DNA from: JAAFIP01 sp031367325
GTDB taxonomy: Bacteria > Pseudomonadota > Gammaproteobacteria > Burkholderiales > Burkholderiaceae_C
DNA: 64,000 nt
Direction: 5' to 3'
Assembly: GCA_031367325.1 (NCBI GenBank)
Contig: JANLPQ010000053.1
Coordinates: 17,543-81,542, forward strand
Both the position numbers and the translations under genes were made by a program. The notes under the pieces are model-generated. The model saw nothing but the letters and a program-made list of their open reading frames with translations, was not told the origin of the DNA and did no database searches. This document shows, piece after piece, positions 1-8,962 of this stretch (its first letter is position 1; each line of letters starts with the position of its first letter).

Positions 1-1
1 T

Positions 2-508
2 GAGCTGATCAAAAAAGTTGAGCCTTTGGGCACCGCTAAATATGTAGAGTTCTATACCCAGGCTGACAAAGCCACCATGCCGGGCCTGAGTGGGCGGTCG
101 CTTGACTGGCCTTACATGGAGGCCTTGCGCATGGACGAGGCGATGAATCCATTGGCGCTGCTGACCTTTGGTATGTATGGCGAGGTGTTACCCAACCAAA
201 GCGGCGCGCCGGTGCGCATGGTAGTGCCTTGGAAATATGGTTTTAAGAGCGGTAAGTCGATTGTCAAGATTCGCTTCACCGACAAAGAACCTAAAACCGC
301 GTGGAACAAAGCGGCAGCTAACGAGTATGGTTTTTTCAGCAATGTAAACCCGAATGTGGATCACCCACGCTGGAGCCAAGCCACTGAGCGCCGCATTGGC
401 GAAGAGGGCGGTGTGTTTGCCAAAAAGCGCAAGACCTTGATGTTTAACGGCTACGAAGCGCAGGTGGCTTCTTTGTACGCTGGCATGGATTTAAAGAAGT
501 TTTTCTAA
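2..508 (+). CDS. msrP: Protein-methionine-sulfoxide reductase catalytic subunit MsrP, 3' part
   Basis: C-terminal part of the periplasmic molybdopterin enzyme that, with the membrane haem protein MsrQ, reduces oxidised methionines in envelope proteins. The frame is open back to the window edge, so the start, Tat signal and molybdenum-ligand Cys lie outside; about 168 residues are visible. Family-typical C-terminal blocks are seen: PWKYGFKSGKSIV, then SNVNPNVDHPRWSQA near the end. The stop is 3 nt before msrQ, so the two are surely co-transcribed. Partial only because of the window boundary; nothing suggests it is broken. Confidence 0.93.
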   Translation, partial: ELIKKVEPLGTAKYVEFYTQADKATMPGLSGRSLDWPYMEALRMDEAMNPLALLTFGMYGEVLPNQSGAPVRMVVPWKYGFKSGKSIVKIRFTDKEPKTAWNKAAANEYGFFSNVNPNVDHPRWSQATERRIGEEGGVFAKKRKTLMFNGYEAQVASLYAGMDLKKFF

Positions 509-511
509 AAT

Positions 512-1171
512 ATGGCTGCTGCCTTATCTGCACCCGCACCGTTGGCGTGGCTGCGTCCACTGCTGTTGCGGCCTGCCGCTAAGGTAGTGCTGTTTGCACT
601 GGCCATGCTGCCTTTTGCATGGCTGCTGTACGGCGCTATTACCAATAACCTAGGCGCTAATCCTACCGAATATTTAACCCGCGGTACAGGTGACTGGACG
701 TTGCGGTTTTTGTGTTTAACACTGGCAGTGACACCCTTGCGTACCATCACTTCTACGCCCCAGTTGGCGAGGTTTCGGCGCATGCTAGGGCTGTTTGTAT
801 ATTTCTATGCCGTGCTGCACTTGCTGTGCTACGTGTGGTTTGACATGGAATTTAACCTTGCCGATATCCTTAACGACATCCCCAAGCGCACATTTATTTT
901 GGTAGGTTTCGCGGCGTTTTTGTTGTTGACGCCTATGGCTGCCACCTCGTTTAACCGCGCCATCAAAGCCATGGGTGCCAAGCGCTGGCAGATGCTGCAC
1001 AAGGTAATCTATGCTATTGCGATGCTAGCGATTTTGCACTTTTTCTGGATGCGCGCTGGTAAAAATAATTTTACCGAAGTGTTTGTTTATGCCGCTATTT
1101 TGTCAACCTTGCTGGGTTGGAGGGTGCTGCAGTACTTTAAAAAGAGGGCTTTGAAAAAGCTTGGCGCATAA
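512..1171 (+). CDS. msrQ: Haem-binding membrane subunit MsrQ (YedZ)
   Basis: Inner-membrane b-haem subunit (219 aa) that passes electrons to MsrP. The protein is a bundle of hydrophobic helices of the ferric-reductase-like type: segments near residues 23-45, 70-80, 90-110, 125-145, 160-178 and 188-205. Histidines in the helices (RMLGLFVYFYAVLHLLCY, KRWQMLHKVIYAIAMLAILH) match the expected haem ligands. The ATG lies 3 nt after the msrP stop. Length and gene order are standard for the MsrPQ system. Confidence 0.93.
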   Translation: MAAALSAPAPLAWLRPLLLRPAAKVVLFALAMLPFAWLLYGAITNNLGANPTEYLTRGTGDWTLRFLCLTLAVTPLRTITSTPQLARFRRMLGLFVYFYAVLHLLCYVWFDMEFNLADILNDIPKRTFILVGFAAFLLLTPMAATSFNRAIKAMGAKRWQMLHKVIYAIAMLAILHFFWMRAGKNNFTEVFVYAAILSTLLGWRVLQYFKKRALKKLGA

Positions 1172-1238
1172 CCTGGGGCACAGCCCGTTGATCAATACGG
1201 TGCACACAAATTAAATTTGAAGCGTTTTAGTGCTTTCA

Positions 1239-1279
1239 GGCCGTAGAACCTGCTCAAGCAGCTATGTAAATAATAGCAT
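1239..1279 (-). repeat. Family A dispersed repeat, copy 1
   Basis: Sits between the convergent msrQ and lysA. Contains ccgtagaacc followed by the shared core TGCTCAAGCAGCTAT and an AT-rich end (taaataatag). No T-tract follows, so it is not an obvious terminator. Confidence 0.8.
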
Positions 1280-1290
1280 TCTTGCTACTG

Positions 1291-2562
1291 TCACAGCATT
1301 ACTTCGTGGCGCATTTGGTCTGCTACCGACTCACGCTGGCGTATGACATGGGCGATATCACCGTCAATCAGTATCTCAGCCGCACGGCCACGGGTGTTGT
1401 AGTTGCTGGCCATCGACATGCAGTAGGCACCGGCTGACAGCACGGCCAGCAAGTCGCCTTGTTGTACATGCAGGTCGCGGTCATGGCCAATCCAGTCGCC
1501 GCTTTCGCACACAGGGCCTACCACTTGGTAGCATGTAGCTGGCCCCTCGCGTGGGGCCACGGGCACAATGCCGTGGTGCGCTTGGTACAAAGCAGGGCGC
1601 GGCAGGTCGTTCATGGCCGCATCCACAATACAAAAATTCTTTTGCTCGCCGGGTTTCAAATACAGCACTTCGGTGATACACACGCCTGCGTTGCCTACTA
1701 AAGAACGGCCAGGCTCAATCATGAGTTTTTTGTCGCCATAGCCGCGCGCGTCTATTTTGGCAAGTAGTTGCTTCCACAAAGCGTCGGCGGTGGGTGGTGT
1801 ATCGCCACTGTAGTTAATACCCAAGCCGCCGCCAAAGTCGATATGTGCAATGGGTACACCCGCAGCCTCAATGGCCTGCACCAAATCTAGCACCCGGTCC
1901 ATCGCATCAAGATAAGGCTCTATTGTGGTGATTTGCGAGCCGATGTGGCAGTCGATACCGACCACTTTGAGGCCTTTAAGTGATGCCGCGTGCAAATATA
2001 CCGGCACGGTGCGTTCATGCGCGATGCCAAATTTATTGCCTTTAAGTCCGGTAGAAATATAGGGGTGCGTCTTGGCGTCGACATTCGGATTGACGCGAAT
2101 GCTGACGGGCGCTATTTTGCCTACTGACAATGCGACTTCACTCAATACGTCTAGCTCCGCCTCACTTTCCACATTAAAGCAGGCAATGCCAGTGTCTAGG
2201 GCTTGCAGCATCTCGCGGCGCGTTTTACCAACGCCTGAGAAAATTATTTTTGCGGGTTCGGCGCCGGCTTTAAGCACCCGTTCAAGCTCGCCGCCGGAGA
2301 CAATGTCAAAACCGCACCCCGCCCGGGCAAAAAGCTGGATCACCGCCAGCGACGAATTCGCCTTCATACCGTAGCAAATGAGCGCATTGCGACCAGCAAA
2401 CCCGCGCTGGTAAGCCGCCAGTGCAGCTAGCATGGACGCTTTGGAGTACACAAACAAAGGTGTGCCATGCGCTTGTACTAAGGGTGCAATAGCGCAACTC
2501 TCAACATGCAGCTGTTGATTTTGGTAGTGGACAAATGGGTGTCCAGGCAAGATGGTGTTCAT
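1291..2562 (-). CDS. lysA: Diaminopimelate decarboxylase
   Basis: PLP enzyme (423 aa) that decarboxylates meso-diaminopimelate to L-lysine, the last step of lysine synthesis. Fold-type III alanine-racemase-like barrel in the N-terminal half. The PLP lysine is K67 in CYGMKANSS. Other family blocks are HIDFGGGLGINY (phosphate binding), EPGRSLVGNAG, and GPVCESGD with the active-site Cys donated across the dimer. It starts 23 nt after the lptM stop, the usual lptM-lysA operon. Length is normal. Confidence 0.97.
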   Translation of the reverse strand: MNTILPGHPFVHYQNQQLHVESCAIAPLVQAHGTPLFVYSKASMLAALAAYQRGFAGRNALICYGMKANSSLAVIQLFARAGCGFDIVSGGELERVLKAGAEPAKIIFSGVGKTRREMLQALDTGIACFNVESEAELDVLSEVALSVGKIAPVSIRVNPNVDAKTHPYISTGLKGNKFGIAHERTVPVYLHAASLKGLKVVGIDCHIGSQITTIEPYLDAMDRVLDLVQAIEAAGVPIAHIDFGGGLGINYSGDTPPTADALWKQLLAKIDARGYGDKKLMIEPGRSLVGNAGVCITEVLYLKPGEQKNFCIVDAAMNDLPRPALYQAHHGIVPVAPREGPATCYQVVGPVCESGDWIGHDRDLHVQQGDLLAVLSAGAYCMSMASNYNTRGRAAEILIDGDIAHVIRQRESVADQMRHEVML

Positions 2563-2585
2563 AAATGGCAGAGAAAGTGAGATGT

Positions 2586-2882
2586 TCAGCGGGTAGCCGA
2601 AATGGGCGAGGTGGGCGGCACAACTACTGGTGCTGTAACGGAAGTTGCGCTAGGTACAGATGGGTTAGACACAGGCGCTGTAGCTGCGTCGCCTGATGGC
2701 AACAAGGTTTGCGGCAGGGTGGCGCGGTTACGTGCTGCGGCTTCGGTAGGCAAATACAAACCGCCCCTTTGGCCGCAGGCCGACACTAGCATGGCGCATA
2801 CCACTACCCCAGCAGCGGCTACACAGCCCCGGCGGTTCACGGGGTAGCACCGCGCGCCTACAATAATGTTTTTAAATCCCAT
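2586..2882 (-). CDS. lptM: LPS translocon maturation chaperone LptM-like lipoprotein (YifL)
   Basis: Small outer-membrane lipoprotein, about 98 aa. After an N-terminal signal comes a lipobox (LVSAC) followed by GQRGGLYLP, the hallmark of LptM/YifL, which assists disulfide maturation of LptD. The remainder is a low-complexity Pro/Ser/Thr/Val tail typical of the betaproteobacterial forms. The ATG at 2882 is preferred: a longer reading frame would run through cyaY on the other strand. It heads the lptM-lysA operon and is divergent from cyaY, whose start is only 22 nt away. Confidence 0.82.
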   Translation of the reverse strand: MGFKNIIVGARCYPVNRRGCVAAAGVVVCAMLVSACGQRGGLYLPTEAAARNRATLPQTLLPSGDAATAPVSNPSVPSATSVTAPVVVPPTSPISATR

Positions 2883-2904
2883 ACCTAGATTGTATTGTGC
2901 TGTC

Positions 2905-3231
2905 ATGACTGATTTGGAATACGCTGACCTTGCCGAGGCCTTGTTGCGCGCCGTAGAAACCCACTGTGACCGTATTAACGATGACACTGAAGCCGATATT
3001 GACAACCAACGCGTGGGCAGCATGGTGACACTGACCTTTAGCAACCACAGCCAAATCATCATTAATCTACAGAAACCTCTGCAAGAAGTTTGGATGGCGG
3101 CACGCGCAGGCGGCTTTCACTACAAATTTGACGGCGCTTGGCACAACACCCGTGACAAGTCAGAGTTTTTTATGGATTTAAGCCAATACGCCAGTGAGCA
3201 GTCGGGGCTGGCTTTGAAATTTGGCAATTAA
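2905..3231 (+). CDS. cyaY: Frataxin-like iron donor CyaY
   Basis: Cytosolic frataxin homologue (108 aa) that modulates iron-sulfur cluster assembly on IscS/IscU. Starts MTDLEYADLAEALL. The acidic first helix (CDRINDDTEADIDNQRVGSMVTL) is the iron-binding ridge, and the beta-sheet block with IIINLQKPLQEVWMA and GGFHYKFD is characteristic. The ATG at 2905 gives the normal family length. It faces lptM-lysA, the classic divergent arrangement, and converges on mrcA. Confidence 0.95.
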   Translation: MTDLEYADLAEALLRAVETHCDRINDDTEADIDNQRVGSMVTLTFSNHSQIIINLQKPLQEVWMAARAGGFHYKFDGAWHNTRDKSEFFMDLSQYASEQSGLALKFGN

Positions 3232-3252
3232 AGCACCCTGGCTCACCAGCAG

Positions 3253-5646
3253 CTAACCCTTGAACAAGTCCAGAATACTTTTCTTTTCTTCTTCAGGCGC
3301 AGGCGCACTCGGGTCAGGGTCAACGGTAGACGGAGCGTGCCTGTCTTCCAGGCCCAAGCTTCGCACTCCAGCGCCTCTGGAAAATTCTTCGTAATACCAT
3401 TCACCCGCTAAATTGAGCAGACCCTCTGGAGCCGTAGGCTCAAAGACCTTGACGCCCTTTAAGGCAGTTTCCATGTAGGTAATCCATACGGGCAAGCTCA
3501 ACCCGCCGCCAGTTTCTTTATCGCCCAGTTTGCGTGGCGTGTCATAGCCTATCCACGATACTGCAGCCACCGTTTGCTGATAACCCGCAAACCAGGCGTC
3601 GATAGAGTCGTTAGTAGTACCCGTTTTACCGTAAATATCATTACGTTTTAAAGCGATGTGCGCCTTAGCAGCAGTACCAGTTTTAGTCACTTCTTGCAGC
3701 AAGCTAGTCATCACAAAAGCGTTGCGCGCATCAATACTGCGCATCGACTCGTTAAGTGGCTGGGGCTTGAAGTCAAGCAAAACTTTGCCTCTTTGGTCGG
3801 TAATTTTGGACACCATCCACGGATTAACGCGATAGCCTCCGTTGGCAAACACAGAATAGGCTGTAGCCATCTGCATGGGTGTGACTGAACCAGCACCCAG
3901 AGCCATGGTGAGGTAAGCAGGGTGTTTTTCGGCATCAAAACCAAAATGCGTGAGCCATTCTTGCGCAGTTTGTGTACCTACAGACTGCAGGATGCGGATA
4001 GAAACCATGTTTTTAGATTTAGCTAAACCGCGGCGCATCGACATAGGGCCTTCAAACGTACCGTCGTAGTTTTTGGGTTCCCAAGGTTGGCCGCCAGTGA
4101 CGCCTGCGTCGAAAAACAGCGGTGCATCATTGATCACGGTGGCAGGACCTATGCCTTTTTCTAATGCAGCCGAGTAAATAAAAGGCTTAAAGCTAGAACC
4201 TGGTTGTCGCCACGCTTGGGTAACATGGTTAAATTTATTTTTGCCGTAGTCAAACCCACCTACTAATGCACGCACTGCGCCATCGCGCGGGTCTACGGCC
4301 ACAAAAGCACCTTCTACTTCGGGCAGTTGCGTCATCTCCCAAGTACCTTTTAGCGTTTTGACCACGCGAATCACTGCGCCACGTCGAATTTTTAATGTAG
4401 GAGCCGCTTTGTCTGACAGCCCAGACTGCGCAGGTCGTAGACCATCACCTACAATTTCGACGGTCTCGCTATTTTGGCGTCGTGCGGTTATTTTGCGTGC
4501 ATTAACTTCTAAGACAACGGCTGACATCAGGTCGTCGTTATCAGGAAATTCAGCCAATGTCTCGTCCACTAATTCTTCTGCCTCACGCGTATCTGTGGGC
4601 AGATCAATAAATTTCTCAGGTCCGCGGTAAGGTTGGCGGCGCTCAAAATCCATAATGCCTTTGCGCAGCGCCCGGTAGGCAGCTTGCTGCTCGCTGGCGC
4701 GCAAGGTGGTGTAGACGTTCAGGCCTCGGGTGTAGGCCTCCTCTCCGTATTGGCTGTAGATCAGCTGGCGCACTGTTTCGGCCACAAATTCGGCATGCAC
4801 GCGTGTGACATCGGGCACAGTTTTTAATTTAATGTCCTCTTCTTTGGCCGTTGCGGCTTGTGCAGCAGTGATAAAGCCGTTTTCTAACATGCGTTCAATA
4901 ATGTACTGCTGACGTATGCGCGCCCGTGGCAAATTGACCAAAGGATTGAAAGCAGATGGAGCTTTTGGCAAGCCAGCCAGCATGGCAGCCTGCGCAATGG
5001 TGATATCTTTAAGAGGCTTGCCAAAATAAGCATCACTGGCAGCAGAGAAGCCATACGCACGATTACCCAAGAAAATCTGGTTCATGTAGATTTCCAGAAT
5101 CTGGTCTTTAGTCAACATGTGTTCTAGCTTGAAAGTCAGCAAAGTCTCATAAATTTTGCGCATATAGTTTTTGTCAGATGATAAATACACGTTTTTAGCC
5201 ACCTGCATGGTGATAGTTGAGCCGCCTTGGCTTTTAGCGTTTCTTAAGTTAGCCAGCGCCGCACGGGCAAACGCCTTGTATGAAATACCGCCATGCTGAA
5301 AGAAGTCTGCGTCTTCAATGGCTAGCAAGGCATCAATCATCACCTTGGGGATATCTTTGACAGGCGTCATGTTGCGCCGCTCCTCGCCATACTCGCCCAA
5401 CAAGGCACCATCGGCAGAATAAATACGCAATGGCAATTTAGGCCGGTAGTCGGACAAATCAGAAATATCTGGCAAGTTGGGGTAGGCCACGGCCAAGGCA
5501 GTGGCTATCACCATCAACAGAGCCACCACAGCGGCCACGCCCACCGCAGCCAACCCCATTAAAAGCTTCATCAGCAGGCGCGCCCAGCTGCTCGCATCAC
5601 GTGGCAGTTCAAATGAAGTAGTAGCTTTGGAATCGGTGTTGGACAT
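3253..5646 (-). CDS. mrcA: Penicillin-binding protein 1A, bifunctional
   Basis: Class A PBP (797 aa from the ATG) that polymerises and crosslinks peptidoglycan in the periplasm. A transmembrane anchor (MGLAAVGVAAVVALLMVIATA region) is followed by a GT51 glycosyltransferase domain with IEDADFFQHGG (catalytic Glu) and GGSTITMQ, then an OB-like insert, then a transpeptidase domain with SSFK (nucleophile Ser), SKN and KTGTT motifs. A TTG further upstream keeps the frame open to 5691, but the ATG at 5646 fits better because a TATAAT-like -10 lies at 5704-5709. Divergent from pilM, as is usual in beta- and gammaproteobacteria. Confidence 0.96.
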   Translation of the reverse strand: MSNTDSKATTSFELPRDASSWARLLMKLLMGLAAVGVAAVVALLMVIATALAVAYPNLPDISDLSDYRPKLPLRIYSADGALLGEYGEERRNMTPVKDIPKVMIDALLAIEDADFFQHGGISYKAFARAALANLRNAKSQGGSTITMQVAKNVYLSSDKNYMRKIYETLLTFKLEHMLTKDQILEIYMNQIFLGNRAYGFSAASDAYFGKPLKDITIAQAAMLAGLPKAPSAFNPLVNLPRARIRQQYIIERMLENGFITAAQAATAKEEDIKLKTVPDVTRVHAEFVAETVRQLIYSQYGEEAYTRGLNVYTTLRASEQQAAYRALRKGIMDFERRQPYRGPEKFIDLPTDTREAEELVDETLAEFPDNDDLMSAVVLEVNARKITARRQNSETVEIVGDGLRPAQSGLSDKAAPTLKIRRGAVIRVVKTLKGTWEMTQLPEVEGAFVAVDPRDGAVRALVGGFDYGKNKFNHVTQAWRQPGSSFKPFIYSAALEKGIGPATVINDAPLFFDAGVTGGQPWEPKNYDGTFEGPMSMRRGLAKSKNMVSIRILQSVGTQTAQEWLTHFGFDAEKHPAYLTMALGAGSVTPMQMATAYSVFANGGYRVNPWMVSKITDQRGKVLLDFKPQPLNESMRSIDARNAFVMTSLLQEVTKTGTAAKAHIALKRNDIYGKTGTTNDSIDAWFAGYQQTVAAVSWIGYDTPRKLGDKETGGGLSLPVWITYMETALKGVKVFEPTAPEGLLNLAGEWYYEEFSRGAGVRSLGLEDRHAPSTVDPDPSAPAPEEEKKSILDLFKG

Positions 5647-5703
5647 AAATGATGTAGCGCGAGCGCTGGTGCTGTGTGCATGAGCGCACAAAAGCTATGA
5701 CCC

Positions 5704-5709
5704 ATTATA
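5704..5709 (-). promoter_or_regulatory. Candidate -10 element for mrcA
   Basis: The minus strand reads TATAAT about 58 nt upstream of the ATG at 5646. The -35 position (ttaggc at 17 nt) is weak. If used, it would place the start of transcription near 5697, which argues against the upstream TTG at 5691 as start codon. Confidence 0.4.
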
Positions 5710-5985
5710 GAAAGTGCGCAACGTTTGCCTAATCAGCGAAAGGCGTTGAATGTCGCAGCTTAACAACAATACTAAAGACTCATCATCGTCACCAAATGGT
5801 AGAAAGTGTGTAAGCAATTGAACGCTTACAAAACGTGGGATTTTGACAACGCTGGCACACGCGTAAAACAGGAAAAGTCTTTGCAGTTCAACATGCTTAC
5901 TGATAGCATTGAAGTACTTTCTTAAGTTTAGACGCACAATTTTTCAAGCTTTCCTTCATAAATATTGACACCAGCGGAGCTCAAT
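5710..5985. other. mrcA-pilM intergenic region
   Basis: AT-rich divergent control region. A consensus TTGACA is present on the plus strand at 5843-5848, but no convincing -10 lies at the right distance, so the pilM promoter is not called. No small gene is supported. Confidence 0.5.
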
Positions 5986-7065
5986 TTGATTCCATTCGCA
6001 TCGCTTTTTAGCAACCAACCAGCTCCGCTGTTTGGGCTAGACATCAGCTCTTCCAGCGTCAAGCTGGTCGAGTTGAGTCGTGGCAAAGACGGCGCATTGA
6101 CGTTAGAACGTTGTGCGGTTGAGCAGCTGGAAAAAGGCTGGATTACAGACGGCAACGTTGAGAAATTCGACGAGGTCGCTGAAGCGGTACGCCGCGTAGT
6201 CAAGAAAAGTGGCACCCGCACCAAAAATGTCGCCATGTCGTTGCCAGCATCTTCAGTTATTACCAAAAAAATCGTGCTGCCTGGCGGCATGTCCGATGCT
6301 GAACTAGAGCTACAAGTTGAATCAGAAGCTAACCAGTACATACCATTTTCGCTGGACGAAGTAAGCTTAGACTTTTGTGTTGTAGGCCCCAGCAGTGCAT
6401 CGTCGGGGGATGTTGACGTACTGATTGCCGCATCTCGTAAAGAAAAAGTTCAAGATCGCCAAGGTTTGGCAGAGGCCGCAGGACTCACCCCAATCGTTTT
6501 GGATGTTGAATCTTACGCATCGCGTTTGGCAACCAGTCGGTTGATTGACGCCCTACCTACAAAAAGTGCAGACACCATGGTGGCCCTGTTCGAAGTGGGT
6601 GCCATGACCACGAGTATGCAAGTCATCCGCAACGACGAAGTGTTATACGAGCGTGACCAAGCTTTCGGTGGCGCGCAACTAACCCAGTTGATAGTGCGCC
6701 AGTACGGGTTCTCTCCCGAAGAAGCCGAAGCTAAAAAGCGCAGCGGTGAGTTACCGGAAGACTATGAGAGTGGCGTATTACGTCCTTTTGTCGAAAATTT
6801 GGCCCAGGAAGTTGGACGCGCGTTACAGTTTTTCTTTACCAGCACCCCGTATAACCGGGTGGATTTCGTGATGCTGGCGGGCGGGTCATCATCATTGCCT
6901 GGTCTGACAGATGCAGTGACTGCGCATACCTCGTTCACCTGCCAACTGATCAATCCTTTCGAGGGCATGCAAATGGGCTCAGGAGTGCGCGAAAACAAAA
7001 TGCGCCGTGAAGCACCGTCCTACCTGAGTGCTTGTGGCTTGGCCATGCGGAGGTTCTCACAGTGA
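5986..7065 (+). CDS. pilM: Type IV pilus assembly ATPase-like protein PilM
   Basis: Cytoplasmic actin-like protein (about 359 aa) that binds the N-terminus of PilN and links the pilus motor to the PilNOP alignment complex. It opens with FGLDISSSSVKLVEL, the actin-fold phosphate-1 motif, and carries MLAGGSSSLPGL near the C-terminus (adenosine motif). I prefer the TTG at 5986 because GGAG at 5976-5979 lies 6 nt before it; an in-frame TTG at 5965 also exists. The 3' end overlaps the pilN GTG. First gene of pilMNOPQ. Confidence 0.95.
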   Translation: MIPFASLFSNQPAPLFGLDISSSSVKLVELSRGKDGALTLERCAVEQLEKGWITDGNVEKFDEVAEAVRRVVKKSGTRTKNVAMSLPASSVITKKIVLPGGMSDAELELQVESEANQYIPFSLDEVSLDFCVVGPSSASSGDVDVLIAASRKEKVQDRQGLAEAAGLTPIVLDVESYASRLATSRLIDALPTKSADTMVALFEVGAMTTSMQVIRNDEVLYERDQAFGGAQLTQLIVRQYGFSPEEAEAKKRSGELPEDYESGVLRPFVENLAQEVGRALQFFFTSTPYNRVDFVMLAGGSSSLPGLTDAVTAHTSFTCQLINPFEGMQMGSGVRENKMRREAPSYLSACGLAMRRFSQ

Positions 7066-7718
7066 TACTGATTAACCTGTTGCCGCACAGAGAAGCGGCA
7101 CGTAAACGCAGGAAAGATGCGTTCTACGTATCTTTAGGCGCAGCAGCGCTTTTGGGTGGTTTGATTTGTGGTGCGATTTTTGTGTGGTACCAAGCGCAAA
7201 TTTCTAGCCAACAAAGTAAAAACACTTTTTTGCAAGGCCAGATTAAAAACCTAGAACTGCAAATTAAGGACGTGGCCAACTTGGAATCGGAAATTGCAGC
7301 ATTGCGTGCGCGCCAATCAGCTGTCGAGAATTTGCAATCTGACCGCAATTTGCCAGTGCATTTGCTCAACGAAATCGTAGCGCAATTGCCCGACGGTGTG
7401 TATATCAACTCCATGAAGCAAGATGGCGTCAATGTAGCGTTTTTGGGTGTAGCGCAGTCTAACGAGCGAATATCTGAGCTATTAAAAAATTTGGCAAACA
7501 ACAGCGTATGGCTGAACAAACCTGAACTAGTTGAGATTGTCGCGTCCAGTGTGCAACTGGCGCCACGCGATGTGCGCAGGGTAGCCAATTTTTCTATACG
7601 AGCCAAAATTAACAAACCTACAGACGTAGTAAAAGCGGCTTCAGCAGCTGCATCAGCTGCTGAATCTGGCGTCTCTGCGCCTGTGGCACCAGCGTCTGCT
7701 GCGGCAAAGAAAGCGTAA
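7062..7718 (+). CDS. pilN: Type IV pilus inner-membrane protein PilN
   Basis: Bitopic inner-membrane protein (218 aa) of the pilus alignment subcomplex. The conserved cytoplasmic tail ILINLLPHREAARKRRK is the PilM-binding INLLP motif. One transmembrane helix follows at about residues 24-45, then a coiled coil (about 50-100) and a ferredoxin-like periplasmic domain with QLPDGVYINSMKQDG. The GTG start at 7062 overlaps the pilM stop (GTGA) and has CGGAGG at 7048-7053, 8 nt upstream. The Ala-rich C-terminal tail is not conserved. Confidence 0.95.
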   Translation: MILINLLPHREAARKRRKDAFYVSLGAAALLGGLICGAIFVWYQAQISSQQSKNTFLQGQIKNLELQIKDVANLESEIAALRARQSAVENLQSDRNLPVHLLNEIVAQLPDGVYINSMKQDGVNVAFLGVAQSNERISELLKNLANNSVWLNKPELVEIVASSVQLAPRDVRRVANFSIRAKINKPTDVVKAASAAASAAESGVSAPVAPASAAAKKA

Positions 7719-7727
7719 GGCACTACT

Positions 7728-8414
7728 ATGGCTAAAACCGCTTCTAAAAAGACAAATATCGATGTAGCTGCAATGGCTGATCGAGTCACTTCACAGTTTC
7801 GTGGCCTTAACACCAGAGACCCTTCCAGCTGGCCTGCCATACCTAAGTATGCATTATGCGCCGCTGTAACTGCCTTAGTCGTAGTAGCTTTATGGTTTGC
7901 TTGGCTTAAAAATTCAGACGAAGAGCTTATTGTTGAGCAGGGCAAAGAACAAGCGCTTCGAGAAGACTATAAGAGAAAATTAGTTAAGGCTGTAAACCTT
8001 GACGCACTAAAGAAACAGCGTGAGCAAGTAGAGCAGTATGTTACCCAGCTAGAAAAGCAATTGCCCAGTAAAGCGGAGATGGATGCACTGTTGTCTGACA
8101 TCAACCGTGCTGGGCAAGGCGTGGGCTTGCTATTTGAGTCATTCAAGCCAGGCGCTGTCAGCGTTAAAGAATACTATGCTGAGCAACCTATTGCCTTGCG
8201 CGTTACAGGCAAGTACCATGACATGGGTGCATTCGCAGCAGATATTGCAAACCTCTCACGTATCGTAACCTTGAATAATTTGACTGTGGTGCCTGGCAAA
8301 GATGGATTGCTCGGTATGGAGGCCACGGCCAGAACTTACCGTTACTTGGACAAAGAAGAAGTAGCTGCTCAACGCACACCGGCGTCAGGCGCAAAGTCTG
8401 GAGCCAAGCCATGA
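7728..8414 (+). CDS. pilO: Type IV pilus inner-membrane protein PilO
   Basis: Partner of PilN (228 aa). A short cytoplasmic part with a conserved WPAIPK block is followed by one transmembrane helix at about residues 44-64, a coiled coil (about 68-108, rich in E, K and Q) and a periplasmic ferredoxin-like domain with KYHDMGAFAADIANLSRIVTL. PilO dimerises with PilN and contacts PilP. It begins 9 nt after pilN and overlaps pilP by 4 nt. Confidence 0.95.
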   Translation: MAKTASKKTNIDVAAMADRVTSQFRGLNTRDPSSWPAIPKYALCAAVTALVVVALWFAWLKNSDEELIVEQGKEQALREDYKRKLVKAVNLDALKKQREQVEQYVTQLEKQLPSKAEMDALLSDINRAGQGVGLLFESFKPGAVSVKEYYAEQPIALRVTGKYHDMGAFAADIANLSRIVTLNNLTVVPGKDGLLGMEATARTYRYLDKEEVAAQRTPASGAKSGAKP

Positions 8415-8962
8415 AGCACCATTTGTTAAGTCGAATATCAGTAGTTGTCCTGCTGAGTTCAATACTTGCTGCATGCTCATTGGGCGAGCAAGAAGATTTG
8501 CAGCGTTGGATGACTGAGCAGCGTAATGCGACCAAGCCCACCGTAGCGCCACTGCCTGAACCTAAAAAATTCAGTCCAGCACCGTATAACCAAGCCAATG
8601 CAGTAGAGCCTTTTAGCAACCAAAAGTTGACTCAAGCGCTTAAGCGTGAGTCTTCTAAGGCCACAGCCAATGCCCAACTGGTGGCGCCCGAACTGAATCG
8701 TCGCAAAGAGCCATTGGAAGCTTTTCCTTTGGACTCTATGGCACTGGTAGGCAACTTGTCCCCTAAGGGTAAATCGGTAGCATTGGTAAAAGTGGACAAC
8801 TTGCTCTACCAAGTCAAAGTGGGCAGCTACCTAGGCCAGAATTACGGAAAAGTTACCAAGGTCAGTGAGACTGAAGTGACGTTGAGAGAAATTGTGCAAG
8901 ACGCAGCAGGCGAGTGGATCGAGCGTCAAGCTAACTTGCAGCTACAAGAGAGGTCGAAATGA
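8411..8962 (+). CDS. pilP: Type IV pilus lipoprotein PilP
   Basis: Periplasmic inner-membrane lipoprotein (183 aa) that bridges PilNO to the PilQ secretin. Signal peptide with lipobox ILAAC near residue 22. A disordered Pro-rich region follows, then the beta-sandwich HR domain with VKVDNLLYQVKVGSYLGQNYG. It overlaps pilO and pilQ by ATGA junctions, indicating translational coupling. Confidence 0.95.
   Translation: MKHHLLSRISVVVLLSSILAACSLGEQEDLQRWMTEQRNATKPTVAPLPEPKKFSPAPYNQANAVEPFSNQKLTQALKRESSKATANAQLVAPELNRRKEPLEAFPLDSMALVGNLSPKGKSVALVKVDNLLYQVKVGSYLGQNYGKVTKVSETEVTLREIVQDAAGEWIERQANLQLQERSK

Noticed and set aside
5843..5866. pilM promoter with -35 TTGACA at 5843
   Set aside because: No acceptable -10 sequence at 16-18 nt spacing.
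7124..7945. 273-codon frame antisense to pilN/pilO
   Set aside because: Covers the conserved pil operon; composition is that of a shadow frame.
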